The position numbers and the translations under genes were made by a program. From Phytophthora sp. 'mugwort' (lineage: Eukaryota > Oomycota > Peronosporomycetes > Peronosporales > Peronosporaceae), in NCBI GenBank assembly GCA_033558025.1, contig JAUCEF010000008.1, positions 186,001-250,000 on the forward strand: 64,000 bases of DNA. The letters are read 5' to 3'. A model generated the notes under the pieces. It searched no databases. It was not told the DNA's origin and saw only the letters and a program-made list of their open reading frames with translations. This document shows positions 1-11,786 of the stretch, in pieces. The first letter of the stretch is position 1. The number at the start of each line of letters is the position of its first letter.

Positions 1-431
1 GCATCGTAGCCTCGGATGTAGCACTTCCATGTGAAACCGCAACAACAGCGGGAATACAATCTCTCTTTGCGACTGGTTTATAGGAATCTCCACGCCGAGC
101 AGATATTTACTGTCCGAATCGTCGTGAGCTCAAAGGTCTCTTGCAGAGAGGCAGCAACCTCCTCGCCCATCTTCCAACGACCCACCAGCAATAGGTCGTC
201 CACGTAGACCGTCAGTAATAGCGTTACTTCGCCGTTCGTCTTCAGGGCATAAAGCCCGTGGTCCGATTCCAAGCACTCCAACGTCGTGGCTAACAACTTC
301 GCTTGAAGTAGATGTTCTGTACTTCTCCATTCCGTATAACTATACAGTAGGCATACCTCGAAAATCGTGGGTGGTCCACATATTACTACATAATACAGTT
401 CAACCCAAGCAACGTGTAAGTTGACCCTCAT
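1..431 (-). pseudogene. Ty1/copia reverse transcriptase fragment (copia 1)
   Basis: Degenerate piece of a Ty1/copia polyprotein on the minus strand. The reverse transcriptase active site is visible as YVDDLLLVG, preceded by SDHGLYALKTNGE and followed by KYLLGVEI, the usual copia order. The frame is open from about 431 through the left edge of the window, so the element continues outside. The upstream integrase and the first half of the RT are absent, so it is truncated. It is not simply the continuation of the copia at 1950-4385, because both contain the same homologous stretch just before the YVDD motif. Confidence 0.8.
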
Positions 432-719
432 TAAAGACCCACCATTCGTTCATAACGTGCCCCCCGTCTCACGTGCTCCCGTCCGATTATCACTTCCCCC
501 CGTGCCCGCGGACCTGGCCAATGCGACCTATCGCTGAAACAAAAGGTTTGTATTGCCCTTTTCCTGGTTCAAATCGCTGCTTTTGGCACGCGATACGGTG
601 TGGCAGTTAACGTCGCCATTGAAAAATATCATCTCAGCCGGCACTCGGGCGGTCTGCACCTTAGAAAGAATCAGAACAACATTTCGTACCTGTTATAGCA
701 GCCGCGTAGCGAACCCCCT

Positions 720-1936
720 CCCCCGACCACCGAAGCGCACGAAAGAGGAGGTAGACGCATTGGTCGCCGCTGTGCAAGTTGATGAACGGCAAATGTTGGA
801 ATGGTTATCCAAGGCCTGCGGCATCCCGCGGACGTCATTCTGGCGTTATGTGAAGGGGTAGGGGGACTACGTCGGGCAATATCGCACGTAAACCTATGTT
901 GACTGATTTCGTCGTCTACTTTTCTGTTTGACGCACGTCCAGTGACCTGTTGGTTCATATGTTATGCGTCTAAAAATCTAATTTCTCATTTTTCTTACTT
1001 TTTAATTACATAATCAACGTGCTAGGTGTATCTTCCAGAATGCATCACATGATCGACACTATTCACATTGATGAAAATTGGTTTAATCTCTAAAAGGGCA
1101 CGACAAAGTATTATTTGACACCTGACGAGGGGTTCCCTACCGCTCGACGCCAAACAAGATATACACATGTAAGGTCATGTCTTTAGCAGCTAGTGCTAGA
1201 CCTCATTTTTTTATAACGGCAGGGCCAAACCAAGTTCGACGGGAACATTGGTATATGACTTACTATTGAGCGCGTACCAGCTCAGCAGTCGTCCAAAAAC
1301 CGTTCAGCTGGTACGTTGGTTATCAGCAACGTTGATATGACTTGAAGTCGCTACAAAAAAAGCTGCCCAACGAAGTTTTCCCTATCACCCGCAAGCTATG
1401 GCCCGTACGCTGACTTATTTACATTACATGTTGTATATTGATCATGCTCTAATAAAAGCGATGATTAGGTCGGGAAATAGAGTGTAGCATGCCCAGCAGG
1501 ACAATACAGGCCCCCACATTTCACCATACGATGCGGATGTTGTGAGAGCTGGTGATAAGGGTGGCTGAAACATCGAGCTGATGTGCCAGCCGCTGCGCCC
1601 GCCGGATATGAACGCCTTAGACCTTGGGGTGCTCAACGCCCTGCATGCACCCCCAACTCAAGCAGACGACTAAGACTTTAGACGGATTAATCCATCCGGT
1701 AACAGAGCTCTCAAGCGCCTCTCGCCAGCCAATTCGACAATTCTTTCATAACATTGAAGAAGGTCATGATGTCAGTAGTAATTTGTGCTGGTGGGAATAA
1801 CCAGAAGCTGCCTCGGGTCTGAAAGGACCGTATTCGAAGATCTACGATGCGTACCGCACTTGAAGTCACCCAAGAAGTTGTGAATAACGGGTTTGCTGCT
1901 CTCGAGGTAGTACGTAACATTTTGCGTAAACGTTAG
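720..1936 (+). pseudogene. mariner-like (IS630/Tc1-mariner) transposase, degenerate
   Basis: Decayed DDE transposase of a mariner-like family lying between two minus-strand copia remnants. At about 742-861 there is a helix-turn-helix region ending GIPRTSFWRYVKG, preceded by a PPKRTKEEV linker. Around 1061 HIDENWFNL carries the first catalytic Asp; at about 1495 QQDNTGPHISP carries the second; near 1595 PPDMNALDLG carries the third, in the mariner-style LDLG context. The C-terminal tail ends ILRKR before a stop at 1934-1936. Many stops and frameshifts make it non-functional. No terminal inverted repeats could be delimited by eye. Confidence 0.8.
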
Positions 1937-1949
1937 ACTAGGCACATCT

Positions 1950-4385
1950 AAATCATAGGCTTTGTAAATGCACGTTGCTTCTGATTGGAAATAATCGAAT
2001 AGAATGCAGAAATTCATGGCTATCAAAACCACGCGTAAACAGGTTTAAAAAACACTGTCGCGTCTGAATATATGCCAACAGATATAGCGATCAGAGACTG
2101 ACATAAGCATACCTGTCCGACATGAAACAGAAAAATACTCGATGAAATGCGGCGTCGAATGCTGCGACCATTAAAAAGTCGCTTAGTTGGGATCGTCCTG
2201 CAACTGCCAAAACTACCACTAAGCGGCTCCAGAAAATACTGCAATAAGGCGCTCATTTGCGCTTCAGATACTGCCAGCGGCTCTTTGGTCTGGACTACAG
2301 ATTCGATGCTGCTGCTGATTAAGTTTTTACTGCATAGATATGACGGAAAGAGATACTTATATCAGCCTTTGCAAGTTCTTCGGGGATCGACAGACCATCC
2401 ATGGTTCGTGCCAGGAGGATGTTCCATGAACATCATTTCATCGAGGTCACCATACCGAAAAACTGTTTTCACGTCATAATGCAGTACCGGCATCACCCCT
2501 AGATAGCGTAGTAGTAGATCGCCGCATGTTTCGTCACGAACTGGATCACAGGTGCATAGGTTTCAGTTTAGTTAATCTCTAGCTGCAGTGAACTACAAGT
2601 CTTGCTTTGAACCAAATGATCCGTCCGCGTTCACCCCTCTTGGTCGCAAAGACCATCCTCGAGTGATAAGCTTAATCTTCTTAGCGTCTTTCCACGGCGC
2701 AAGTTTCCATATATTCTGTTCATTCAGGGACTGGAGTTCCGTCAACATGGCGTCCTTCCACTTCGACCTGAGCTATCCCGCTCGTGTCCGCTTGTAGGTA
2801 GTTGTCTATCTGCATGGCTGTGATGACCTGCACATGTCCAACCAGGTAGTCCAACAAGCGATGTTCGCCTTCTGCTTTCATCTTGTTCGCTTTAGATCCG
2901 CCTCTGTAGGTGGAGATGGAATCTTGAAGCATCTCTACTGCTGCTGCTTTCTTCGTCGTTTGCGATTTCGATGCTTCCCTGCCTTAATCCCGTCTTCTGG
3001 TACTTTGACAAGGACTTGCAGGTCGGCCAGTGATGTAGCATCGGGCTGTGACTCCAACCTGCCATCCCACACAATCGAGTCAGCAGTTGAATACCGACTA
3101 ACTCAGCGTTGCACGGGTTCAAGCGGTTCGGTTATGGGCGGCATGATTTCAAGTTGCCTAACCGAACTGGCCGAGACAACAATCCGGTCTGGAATATACG
3201 TATTCATACTGGTCTTGATGCGCTACAGGTACGGCCTCGGGAAGCCCATGATCACCATGTTGAATATGCGCGTTTCCATCCAGTACTGCTTATAAGTGTC
3301 GTCCATTGTGGACTCCTCGTGACTATGTCGAGATTTGCGTCTCTTCGCTGTAACCCAGTAATAGACTCAATCTTGCTCTTGGTTCCAGTTTGTTTTCCTC
3401 TGCCCTGATCCCGGGGGCACCCGCACGTGTGTGACCCCGGGCCGACAGATCGTCAATCATGGGGCCTGACTTGAATAGCCTTTGGTGCAGCGACACAAGC
3501 CCTAGTGGCTTGGTCGGTAATCCGTTCAGGGTAGTTACCACGTGGAGAAGAGCTTCTCGCAGCGAGTTAGGCGTATGCATAGCAGTCAACATAGCCTTAC
3601 GCGCGGTAATACAATCCCGTTCGCCTTCACAACAATGCCGTTTCCTGAGGAGAGTACGCGTTGGCGTGTTCTGCGCGATGCCAAATGTGTCGCGGGATTC
3701 ATCAGCGCGTCGCTCGAAAACCCACCACCTTGGTCGGATCATAGTCGCAGTATAGTCCACTTCGAAAATCTCCCCTCAAGTCGGTGCAGCAGCACCTTGA
3801 TATCCCAAGCCGCATCGCCTTCTTCTTGAGCAGGTACACACATTTGTATCGTGTTGCTTCATCAATGCCAAGCAAGAACACCGTCGCTCCGTGGATCGTC
3901 ACCTTGCTCGCAGATCCGAAATTCATATTGAGAGTCGCCAAAAGCTCGTGCATCTTAACTGGAATCCGTACGTAGCTCATGCGTTTAGCTTTATTTGCAG
4001 CGCACGCTACACACTCGTAGGAACGCAGACCTCTGGAATTGAACTTGATTTCAATATCGAGCTTGCCTGGCGAACGTTTCACTGAATCTATGGCCATGGG
4101 GCGCCAAAGCGCTAATGGCGCAGCTCCATCGACTTCTTGCGGCTCATGACTTGCTTTTACGCCGCCATCACCATCTCATCCGTCACCTTTTCCACGCGGA
4201 GTCGATAGCTGTTTGCGCGCATCACGAACTTCAAGATGGTACCTGGCTTCGACAGGCAAGTGTCGTGATCTTGCTAACTTGTACTGTCCGGTCGTTGGCA
4301 CGTATCCCAGACTGGTAATGCTCACCCTTGCATTTGGAGTGTACACCACGTCGCCCAGGAGCCGGTCTTCAAGCTTTTCAGCGAC
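1950..4385 (-). pseudogene. Ty1/copia polyprotein remnant (copia 2)
   Basis: Degenerate copia pol read on the minus strand. In order: a protease C-terminal piece near 4385-4290 (VYTPNARVSITSLGY), a GAG-pre-integrase and integrase N-terminus near 4020-3780 (ECVACAANKAKRMSY), the integrase C-terminus near 3640-3330 (TARKAMLTAMHTPNSLREAL and LEPRARLSLLLGYSEE), the RT start near 2660 (MVFATKRGERGRIIWFKARL), an RT core near 2475-2400 (YGDLDEMMFMEHPPG) and another RT segment near 2010-1960 (DYFQSEATCIYKAYDLD). Multiple frameshifts and stops are present. About 300 bp (2040-2370) within the RT does not match the expected order and may be an insertion. The RT breaks off where the mariner-like element begins. 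Confidence 0.8.
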
Positions 4386-4487
4386 TTAGTTAACAAAACA
4401 CAATAGAACCAATCCACAAACACTCGCTTGCTCGGTAATTCCATTCGAGAAGTCTTTGCGGCTACTCTGATACAGACTACGCGAATG

Positions 4488-4890
4488 ATGTGGTGGATAG
4501 GAGAAGTATCAGCGGATATGTGATCATGCAGGATACAGCATGATCTCGTACGCCTCCCCGAAGCAAGCGACCAACATGCTCAGCACATGCGGAACAGAGT
4601 ACGTGGCGATGTAAGAAGCGTCCAAGGACCTTATGTGGCTTGCTGGCCTTTGCAAGGAGCTTGGATGGAAGCATTCAGTATCCCTGCACTTGGAGTCAAA
4701 CAGACGCTATCGTCTTATCGTAGAAGTCTGGTAAGCCCTCCCAGTCGAACTATAGAGACAGCAAGTATGACATGGTGCTACGGAATGTGGAACTTAAGCG
4801 GTTTATACACATATCGGGACCGACGAGACGATGGCCGCCGTGCACTTGACACTGTGAAGTGCTTGCAGTTCCGTGCTGCCATGAAGGTCC
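4488..4890 (+). pseudogene. Ty1/copia RNase H 3' end (copia 3)
   Basis: Plus-strand copia remnant. DRRSISGYVIMQ and, after a one-base shift, a segment ending TEYVAM, stop, EASKDLMWLAGLCKELGWK match the C-terminal RNase H of copia elements. A later piece with TDETMAA (near 4825) fits the last conserved block before the end of pol. At least three frameshifts or stops are present. Its orientation is opposite to the adjacent copia 2, so the two elements are separate and their junction lies near 4390-4480. Confidence 0.65.
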
Positions 4891-5023
4891 TTCCGATTGT
4901 GGATAGTGACAGCGATTATGCTCCACCCGCTGCGGCGGTTCTTGGTGCTTCTGTTGTGCGGCGCAAGCCAGGCTACATCTACGCGTGCGAAGCAAAATAC
5001 GAAGGACAAGGACGATGGCAATC

Positions 5024-5460
5024 AAGTGGGAGTGTTGCTTGCTGTGTGGAGTGCTGCCAACTGTAGCTGCTGATCACGCTCCTCTTCGAGACCGGTAAAA
5101 AGTTCGAGGCGTGTCTAATCTCGTCGTCTTCGTCGCCAAGACAAGTGGGGTCTGAGATGACAGCCCACAGTGACCTGCGTATACAGAGTGCCTGTGTCCC
5201 GTGCCCAACCCTAGGGCCACAGTCACCGACAGTGCCCAGCACCAGAGCCACAGTGCTCAAGCCTGACGCATCCTCAAGCTGATCTTGCGCACATAGCCGC
5301 ACCGTGTGCAGGTGCATGACGAGTGCAAGACAATACTATCTACGAATGCAAGGCGACATCGTTGGCTGTGTGCTGCCACAAGGGTGTGCTCCGTACCGGA
5401 GCAAAATACGTAGGTTGAGTATAGGAGTATGTTGTGTTTGTATAGGTATGTCTAATCTAG
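5024..5460 (+). repeat. probable polypurine tract and 3' LTR of copia 3
   Basis: AAGTGGGAG at 5024-5032 followed immediately by TGTTGC is the usual copia arrangement of polypurine tract then the LTR start (TG). It lies about 140 bp downstream of the RNase H remnant. The LTR end could not be fixed because no second LTR is in the window; 5460 is an estimate. Confidence 0.4.
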
Positions 5461-6950
5461 TTTTCGAAACGTGGTGCGCGGCGTGGCAGCTCACTCTCGC
5501 TCACTTCAGCTTTTTCGGCTCTGCGATCACCAAGCGACGTGAGATGTCCGCCCGCCGGACACCGTCTTCCTGTCAGAGGCTTTGTCCAGCACGCAGGTGC
5601 TTCAAGTTACTTCCTACTCAACTCGACCAAGCGCCCTTGAAGTGACTACATCATTATGGCTCCTTTTATTTGAAGCGGTGAACGCCTGAGGACACCGTGA
5701 CGCATCCGGGACCACCTCACGCAAGTCTCAGAGCTTCAACTGTCTTGCCCTGACGCCACCCGTTTCTGAAGTGACTAAGGATACTACTCAAACACGCCAT
5801 GAGCTAAAGCTTAACAAGATGGGTATCGTGCGCCGCGAGCGCTGCTCGAAGCAGATCGGATAACGCTTCTTTGCACTCAGCTACGATTATGTTTCCACGC
5901 TCTATGTCGATCCCCGCACGAAAACAATGCATCCGATCTGATTGAAGACATGGCATAGCACACTCAGGAAACAGGACGGCTTATACTTGAAGCACGCAAT
6001 ATGCTAGCGGCGGAACACCTAAAGGTACTCAAATTAATAAACGCGTACCTCGGTCCCCGCCGCGGCCCGCGTTACTGCTTGGGTCACCAGTGCCATGCCA
6101 AACAGGAATGGCTAGCATTGCGTAAATGCTTATGTATTAGAAGAAGCCAATGGTAATTTACAAAGTGGAGGAGGACTGGAAAGACCGTGAAACGCAGTCA
6201 GGCGACGAGTACGTGGTATTAAAGAAGAAGATGTGTTACCACCAGAGAGATTCCGTTCACTGTGATCTTTATGAAGTCTAACCGTTGCGCTGACACTGTG
6301 TGGTGGTTCATCGAGATCCGTGAGGCCGCCTTCCCCTCCATTACGTTTCTGACACAGTTTGCGTGGAAAAGATGACATCCTCCGCGTACCAGGGGCGTGT
6401 CTTTTCGACAGGGTATATCGTCCTGGGAGGGGGGTATTACCGAAGCTGATAATGAGCGTGCCGAAAGGCAATTGTTGCTGCGACCGAAATGAAACTTGAT
6501 TCACGAGTAAGTAGTACACTGCCATAGTAGTACTCTTGGTAAGGCTACTTTTAAGGTTGCTTTATATAGCTTTCAATAAAGGTAGTTCTGAGCCAGCCCT
6601 AAATAATAATAGCACGTATGCTTACTGCCTTGATATCGAGGATCGAATTTCCTTTGAGATGTCCGCAGGGAATCCTTTCTGCACGTAAGAAGCTACAACG
6701 CAGGAGGAATCTACTGATGCTCAACTATAAGTCGCTCTTTCATAGCTTAAGCGACGATAATATAAGAAATAGTATGTTAAGAAGCACTTACGCGAAGCCT
6801 ACGAATTCGAAATCTCATGTTACGATGATTTCGCGACATGAGCATGCTTGATGTGCAGCACTCGAACAAGAATATCTACAGCAAGGAAAATACCCGGTCG
6901 ACAGACATAGGTATAAATCAGCCGAGGTAAGCTATACTTTCGGGACCTCA
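5461..6950. other. gap without recognisable gene
   Basis: No reading frame here resembles a known family. The longest frames are short and scattered on both strands, including a 131-codon minus-strand frame at 6130-6525 with no family features. Probably decayed repeat sequence. Confidence 0.4.
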
Positions 6951-6959
6951 AACGCCACG

Positions 6960-7650
6960 TAATATCTTAAATGGCATGTGCATTGCCAACTCTGCTGCGC
7001 AAAAGGGTTGTAACCTCTATAGTACCTGTTATATGACAGATTGCCCATGACAGACGTATCAGTTGTATCGGTACCGTATCTGCCACGCAATTGCATAAAT
7101 ATGAATTGACCTTACTCTTGTCTGAGAGCCGCGTCACCGATAAGAGCAAACGCGGACACATAAAAGCATATTTGCCCTTGAATGCTGGCACCGGTCTGAT
7201 AATGCGAAAGCAGAACGCAGCGATTCCCTCACCCCGTTGAAAAATGACAAACAAGCAGGCCGATAGCAGAACTCGATTAACGTTATGGTTAAGCGTTTTG
7301 AAAGAGAACGTATCAGTCGTGATCATAGCGGCCTTGAAAGTCGTGACCCGTTTTTGCTGATTTGCTTTGGGACAGACACACGCACCGGCGAGGGCGCTTC
7401 TCGTGGCCAAACATCGACTGAGTAGTGAGTTGGATCAAGTTGGACAGACAGATGAAATCCTCGTCATCAACTCCACTCTCATGGGGCTGTCAAACGTGCT
7501 ACTAGCACCCACGTCTTGAAGAGCGATGCAATTCTCGCAGCCGTAGATCCTCTCCATGTTGATGCATTGGGACGGCCCATCGCTTCTGGATACGTATCAG
7601 GATCGATGCACATACATAGAAAGACTATCGCTCCCATCAGCTCCTTATGC
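6960..7650 (-). pseudogene. possible heavily decayed copia RT fragment
   Basis: Reading the minus strand from about 7650 downwards gives PDTYPEAMGRPNASTW, then after shifts TDTFSFKTLNHNVNRVLLSA. This resembles the start of a copia reverse transcriptase domain (an EAM-x-W segment, then a DTFsP...IR-vLs segment). The similarity is weak and interrupted, and no catalytic motif is visible, so this is tentative. Confidence 0.35.
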
Positions 7651-7659
7651 CTGAGATTT

Positions 7660-8500
7660 TCTAGCGCCGCGAGATTTCGTTTTGTTTCTGCTTGATCACA
7701 GCACGGACGATTGGGTGTATGAGTTTACTATTGAGCGCATGTGCCCAAGCAACGCCCCCCCCCCCCTCTTTTCGAAGCCACGGCGCTGGTCCGCGCTGGT
7801 ACTTCGTAATGTCTGCTCGCTTAGTCACTCGGCTGTCAGGTGCGCTGTGAGCCTACATAGTAAGGTAATCATTGGCGATCCTTGTTTTATCAGTTCTCCT
7901 TTTCTTCATTTTGGCGCGGTGGAGGGAGGGAGACACCGACAGAGCTGCCCCCCCCCCACACACACACACACTGAACGAATCCAATATCTGTTGAGCGCGG
8001 TATCTTCAACAGGGTTGTATTTTTTTTTCCCGCGGATCCTTCTCCTTTGTGCTCTTAATGATCACGCGAAACAAATATCAATAATGCTTGCCAAAACATG
8101 AGTGAGGGCGAGCTTATACATGCCTCACCAACTATTTTGACCGTCGACGGTATATTATTAAATAGCAGACCATGTCGAAGCGCTACGAGTTGTTGCGCGG
8201 ATCTGATAAGCCTTTTATCATAGGATAAGGATTTGACGAGAATCGCCTGTTTTGTTTGACCTCTCCGGTGCGGGATCAGCTCCGATCTAACCATCGATGT
8301 GATTGCACCGGTGGAGATGCTCTAAGCTCCATGACCATACATGCTCAAATGGGGCAAACGGGTACGTCGACTTCCACAAAGGCCGTCTTAGAACAATTCT
8401 GCAAATCAATTACTCCCAACAGTAACGACGGGACAACCAAGGCAACTAGAAATCGACCTTTTAGTCAGCTAAGGCTCTCATTCACTTTTTCCTCACTTTT
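7660..8500. other. non-coding stretch with homopolymer and CA tracts
   Basis: No gene is recognised. A C13 run lies at 7754-7766, and a C10 run directly followed by (CA)n lies at 7948-7971. Short T-rich tracts also occur. The 139-codon plus-strand frame crossing both C runs has no family features and is probably chance. Confidence 0.5.
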
Positions 8501-9386
8501 ATCAACCTAATCCTCGTCTGTCGCTCTTACAACCCCGGGCCGGAGCTTGCGGATGGACCTGATCTTGTCTTGGTGAGCAGGCGGGATGGCCATGCCGTTC
8601 TTCCAGCTTTGGTGCCACACCGCGTTGTAGATGACCACGCTGCCGCTCTGCGGACGCCTCGACTTGTTAGACAGGGAACACTTCCCTTCTTGGCGTGCGA
8701 GGATGTGGCGCAGAAGTAGCTCGTCTCGAAGCTGCGGACGCCTGCTCCAGCGTATACCGAGCACACGTTGCGGACTCGCTACCGCTGCTTCGCCCCGTTT
8801 CTCTCCGCTATAGTATCCAGCGTGTACTCCCGTTGTACCAGCGTCTCCATCACTAATCCAGCCATGTTGTCAGCTGCATTGGAGTCCTCGTTCGTTTGGG
8901 TTAGCAAGCTGACCTGTAGACGCATGCTAAATGCTGGGTGCGTTGGACCATCAGGTTCTTTATCTTCATAGCGATCCTGCGCACAATGAATGTGTTGACC
9001 ATGGCAAGGTACACAGCCCGAGAAAGATCGAAGCACTTGCGCATCGGGATAGATCGTTTAATTGAATATCGCACGTCGCTGCCTCCCATGGCTTCTTGGT
9101 AGTCGCGCACAACTCGGGGGCATGACACTTGCGAGAGAGAACCATCGTGATCGCGCCGCGACACGCACGTGAGCTGCGTCGAACACCCTGCGGTCAGGAA
9201 GTGCATTGGTCGGTTACCCATCCACGTCAAAGCAACATACTCGGGATGGCCTATCCAGGAAATGATCCGGTACGTTCCGCAGGGAAACCGCTTCGGTCGT
9301 TTCTGCTGCTTGAATTCAATGCCACGCCACATCCCCCTTTCGGTTTTTCCTTATCGTGTCGACGTAAGAAAGACCAATAATCATCG

Positions 9387-9490
9387 GTTTGTGTGGTGGT
9401 GGCTCTTGGATGTAAAAGTTGTTCGTGCAAATGAGCCGCAGCGCATTTGCACGAACAACTTTTACATCTAAGAGCCACCACCTCACAAAC
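9387..9490. repeat. 47-bp-arm inverted repeat (hairpin)
   Basis: The left arm 9387-9433 and right arm 9444-9490 are reverse complements over 47 bp with two mismatches, separated by a 10-bp loop. It sits inside piggyBac A where the reading frame is disrupted. Confidence 0.9.
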
Positions 9491-10728
9491 CTTGGGCGAG
9501 ATTCTTCACTACAGCTTGCTGAGCGACGGCTGCTTCGTCCACATTAGCCTTCTCGTTTGTATATTGCAAACCCGAACAGCAAGAAGGAATATATAGCGTT
9601 AGGGCCGGAATGATTCGAGAAGGTTACCAAGGGCATCCCGTATACGTAACGGCGATGACGTTGTAAGAGATAACAGAAACGATGTGTCTGGAGGAGTAAT
9701 CCGTCTCCGCACAACACGACATGTAGATCTTGGTGCCCCCGCTTGTTCAGCTTCATTTGCATGTACTGCCGCATCGGGTTACCGCGGTGGCGCATTGACA
9801 CCATTTCTTCGTGATGAGATCGCCTAGTCAGTATTCCCGGAAGAAAGTCTTCTGGAGAGCTTGAAGGACGGGCTGTATCTTGAACGATCGACTACCACTT
9901 TCAGTTTGACTTAAGCTGTCATTGAAGTACACGTAGCGAGCGATGTCGTTAAAGCGGTCACGGCTTAGAAACTGACCAAACGGGCCCCTTGACAACTCTT
10001 CGTGATCCAGTGGCGGCTAGAACTCTCTCGCCTTAGCTCGAACGCCCGCGCAACTAGCAGTCCAATAAACCGGATGATCTCATGAAGTTGGATAGGGTTC
10101 TACCGCTTTAGCTTGGCCTTATAATTTCTACCGTATAGACCATCGTAGGTGGAACAGCTTCGTGGAGCCGCCGAGCTCGTGCATAGCTTGCGCTATCTCA
10201 TCGATGGTTCCGAGCGAAATGTGTTGGTCTCCTCCGCGCTTTTGCCCCACAACTCCTTGGGAAGCAAAATATAGATCGCCAACGGGATTGAGGTGAATGC
10301 CATAGCGGCTCGCGTGGGGTCCGAGTTGCCATCGTACAGACGATTGGGATCTAGCGGCACCTGCTTCGATAAGCCCTCAATGAACACGTCCCATTCATCA
10401 GCTGGCAGCCGGTCTAGATCGTCTTCCGTTAGGTCAAACTCGGCCGGAGCTTCATCATGTCCTAGCCAATATTCCCTTCGGCGCTCACGACGCGATGCAT
10501 CTTCATCCACCTCTACGTCGCTCGATTTTTCTCCTCAACGTCGTCCCCATCGAGGAGTATCGAGTCTTCAATCCCGACCTCTTCCGAATCAAGCGCAAAA
10601 ATCCAACCAACGTTAAGATCATCACCCCATTTGGCTTTCAAAAAAAACGGTGGTCACGTCGCAGTGCATCGAGAAAGTTGTCAGAGCCAAACTCGTCGAA
10701 AGGGATGCACTCAGGGATATTCGCAACC

Positions 10729-10748
10729 GGGGGGGGGGGGGGGGGGGG
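10729..10748. repeat. poly-G tract (20 G)
   Basis: An uninterrupted run of 20 G on the plus strand. On the minus strand it falls inside the N-terminal coding part of piggyBac A, so it is either a late expansion or an assembly artefact. Confidence 0.9.
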
Positions 10749-11090
10749 CTGGCGCTGTTGTCACTGAAAAGTATGTCGTATCTGTAACAGCCCCTTCGGC
10801 ACTGGACAGCGACAGTAGGACCCGGATCATCTTGTTCTGTAGCCCGGACCATGGGAGGGAAATCCGGGCAGTGTATATCTTCGAATTCTTATATAGGTAA
10901 CCATATTCACATCCCGAAAATATCATGTCACATCCGACAGAGACACTACAGTTGACCTGCCTAAATTTATCAACTTCAAACATCTATATGCGGATTTCGA
11001 TCGTGCTAAACTTGTTGCAGAGATCGCGGAAAACTTTGACCTATATAAATTGGATTCGAAGTATCCGTGATGCCATCTTAGAAGCGCTAA

Positions 11091-11222
11091 CCCTTTCGCG
11101 AATAAGGGGGACAAATGCCCCTTTTTTTCTCGACAAGCTACGGTACTACATCCCAGTGAAACTATTACAGTAGCAATTGCGATATTTAGAAGTCGATTTT
11201 TGAAACGGGGCAAAATGCCCCT
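11091..11222 (+). repeat. piggyBac B left end: TIR and internal palindrome copy
   Basis: The terminal CCCTTTCGCGAA is followed by a GGGGG-x-CAAATGCCCC palindrome (about 11105-11120). A second palindrome, GGGGCAAAATGCCCC, lies at about 11207-11221. The same GGGGC-AAAAT-GCCCC core occurs twice at the right end, so these look like subterminal repeats and possible transposase binding sites. Confidence 0.7.
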
Positions 11223-11786
11223 TTCTACATGTACATAGTTGTATGTTAAGGGCGATTCGGATTGGATTCAAGTTATTCCAAAGTAAATATTAGAGTTCAT
11301 TAAGAATTTCTGCCAGATTATCTTCATTTTCTATTGAAGTGGACGTCGTTGTTTTTATAGTCTTCTGATGGACGGGGGTCACCGCGCATTAGTACGTCAC
11401 GCCATAACATATCTAAGCTCACGATGTTCAACTAGTCACTAGTCTGCTCCAAAATCAGAATATAAGTTTTTAGTAGCGCATTCACGTCAGCTTCTTTTTT
11501 TACATTAGAAACTATCAGGACGTTCGCCTTTGTTAAAAAATCCAATCCGTGTAAATCATTTGGACAATGTATATGATTGAAGTAGTAGCCTGAACTATAC
11601 ATTGTACAAACTGATAGACAAATGCAAACATGAACAAACGTTTTTGGCGGGTAAGATTGTAACTAATAGTATATCATGCTTTGGAATTTTATATATGTTC
11701 ACGATGTGACGAAATCCTAGCGCTCTCAGTACCAACCGCTCAAGATTGTCATTCACACTCTTTCTTTACTCAGGACATTTGCTCTG

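Larger units (their letters stand above)
8507..10850 (-). pseudogene. piggyBac-type transposase, degenerate (piggyBac A)
   Basis: Minus-strand transposase of the piggyBac superfamily (DDE_Tnp_1_7 type). From the N-terminus: acidic region around 10720-10540 (FDEFGSDNFLDALRRDHRFF, then DSEEVGIEDSILLDGDD), an acidic block and ILLPKELWGKSAEETN near 10240, a fragment with NPMRQYMQMKLNKRG at about 9780, the second half with PRVVRDYQEAMGGSDVRYS (about 9120) and a C-terminal Cys-rich ribbon (CSVYAGAGVRSFETSYFCA) ending VWHQSWKNGMAIPP before a stop at 8507. There are several frameshifts. A hairpin insertion splits the catalytic region at 9387-9490, and a poly-G run splits the N-terminal part at 10729-10748. 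Ends of the element were not found. Confidence 0.8.
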
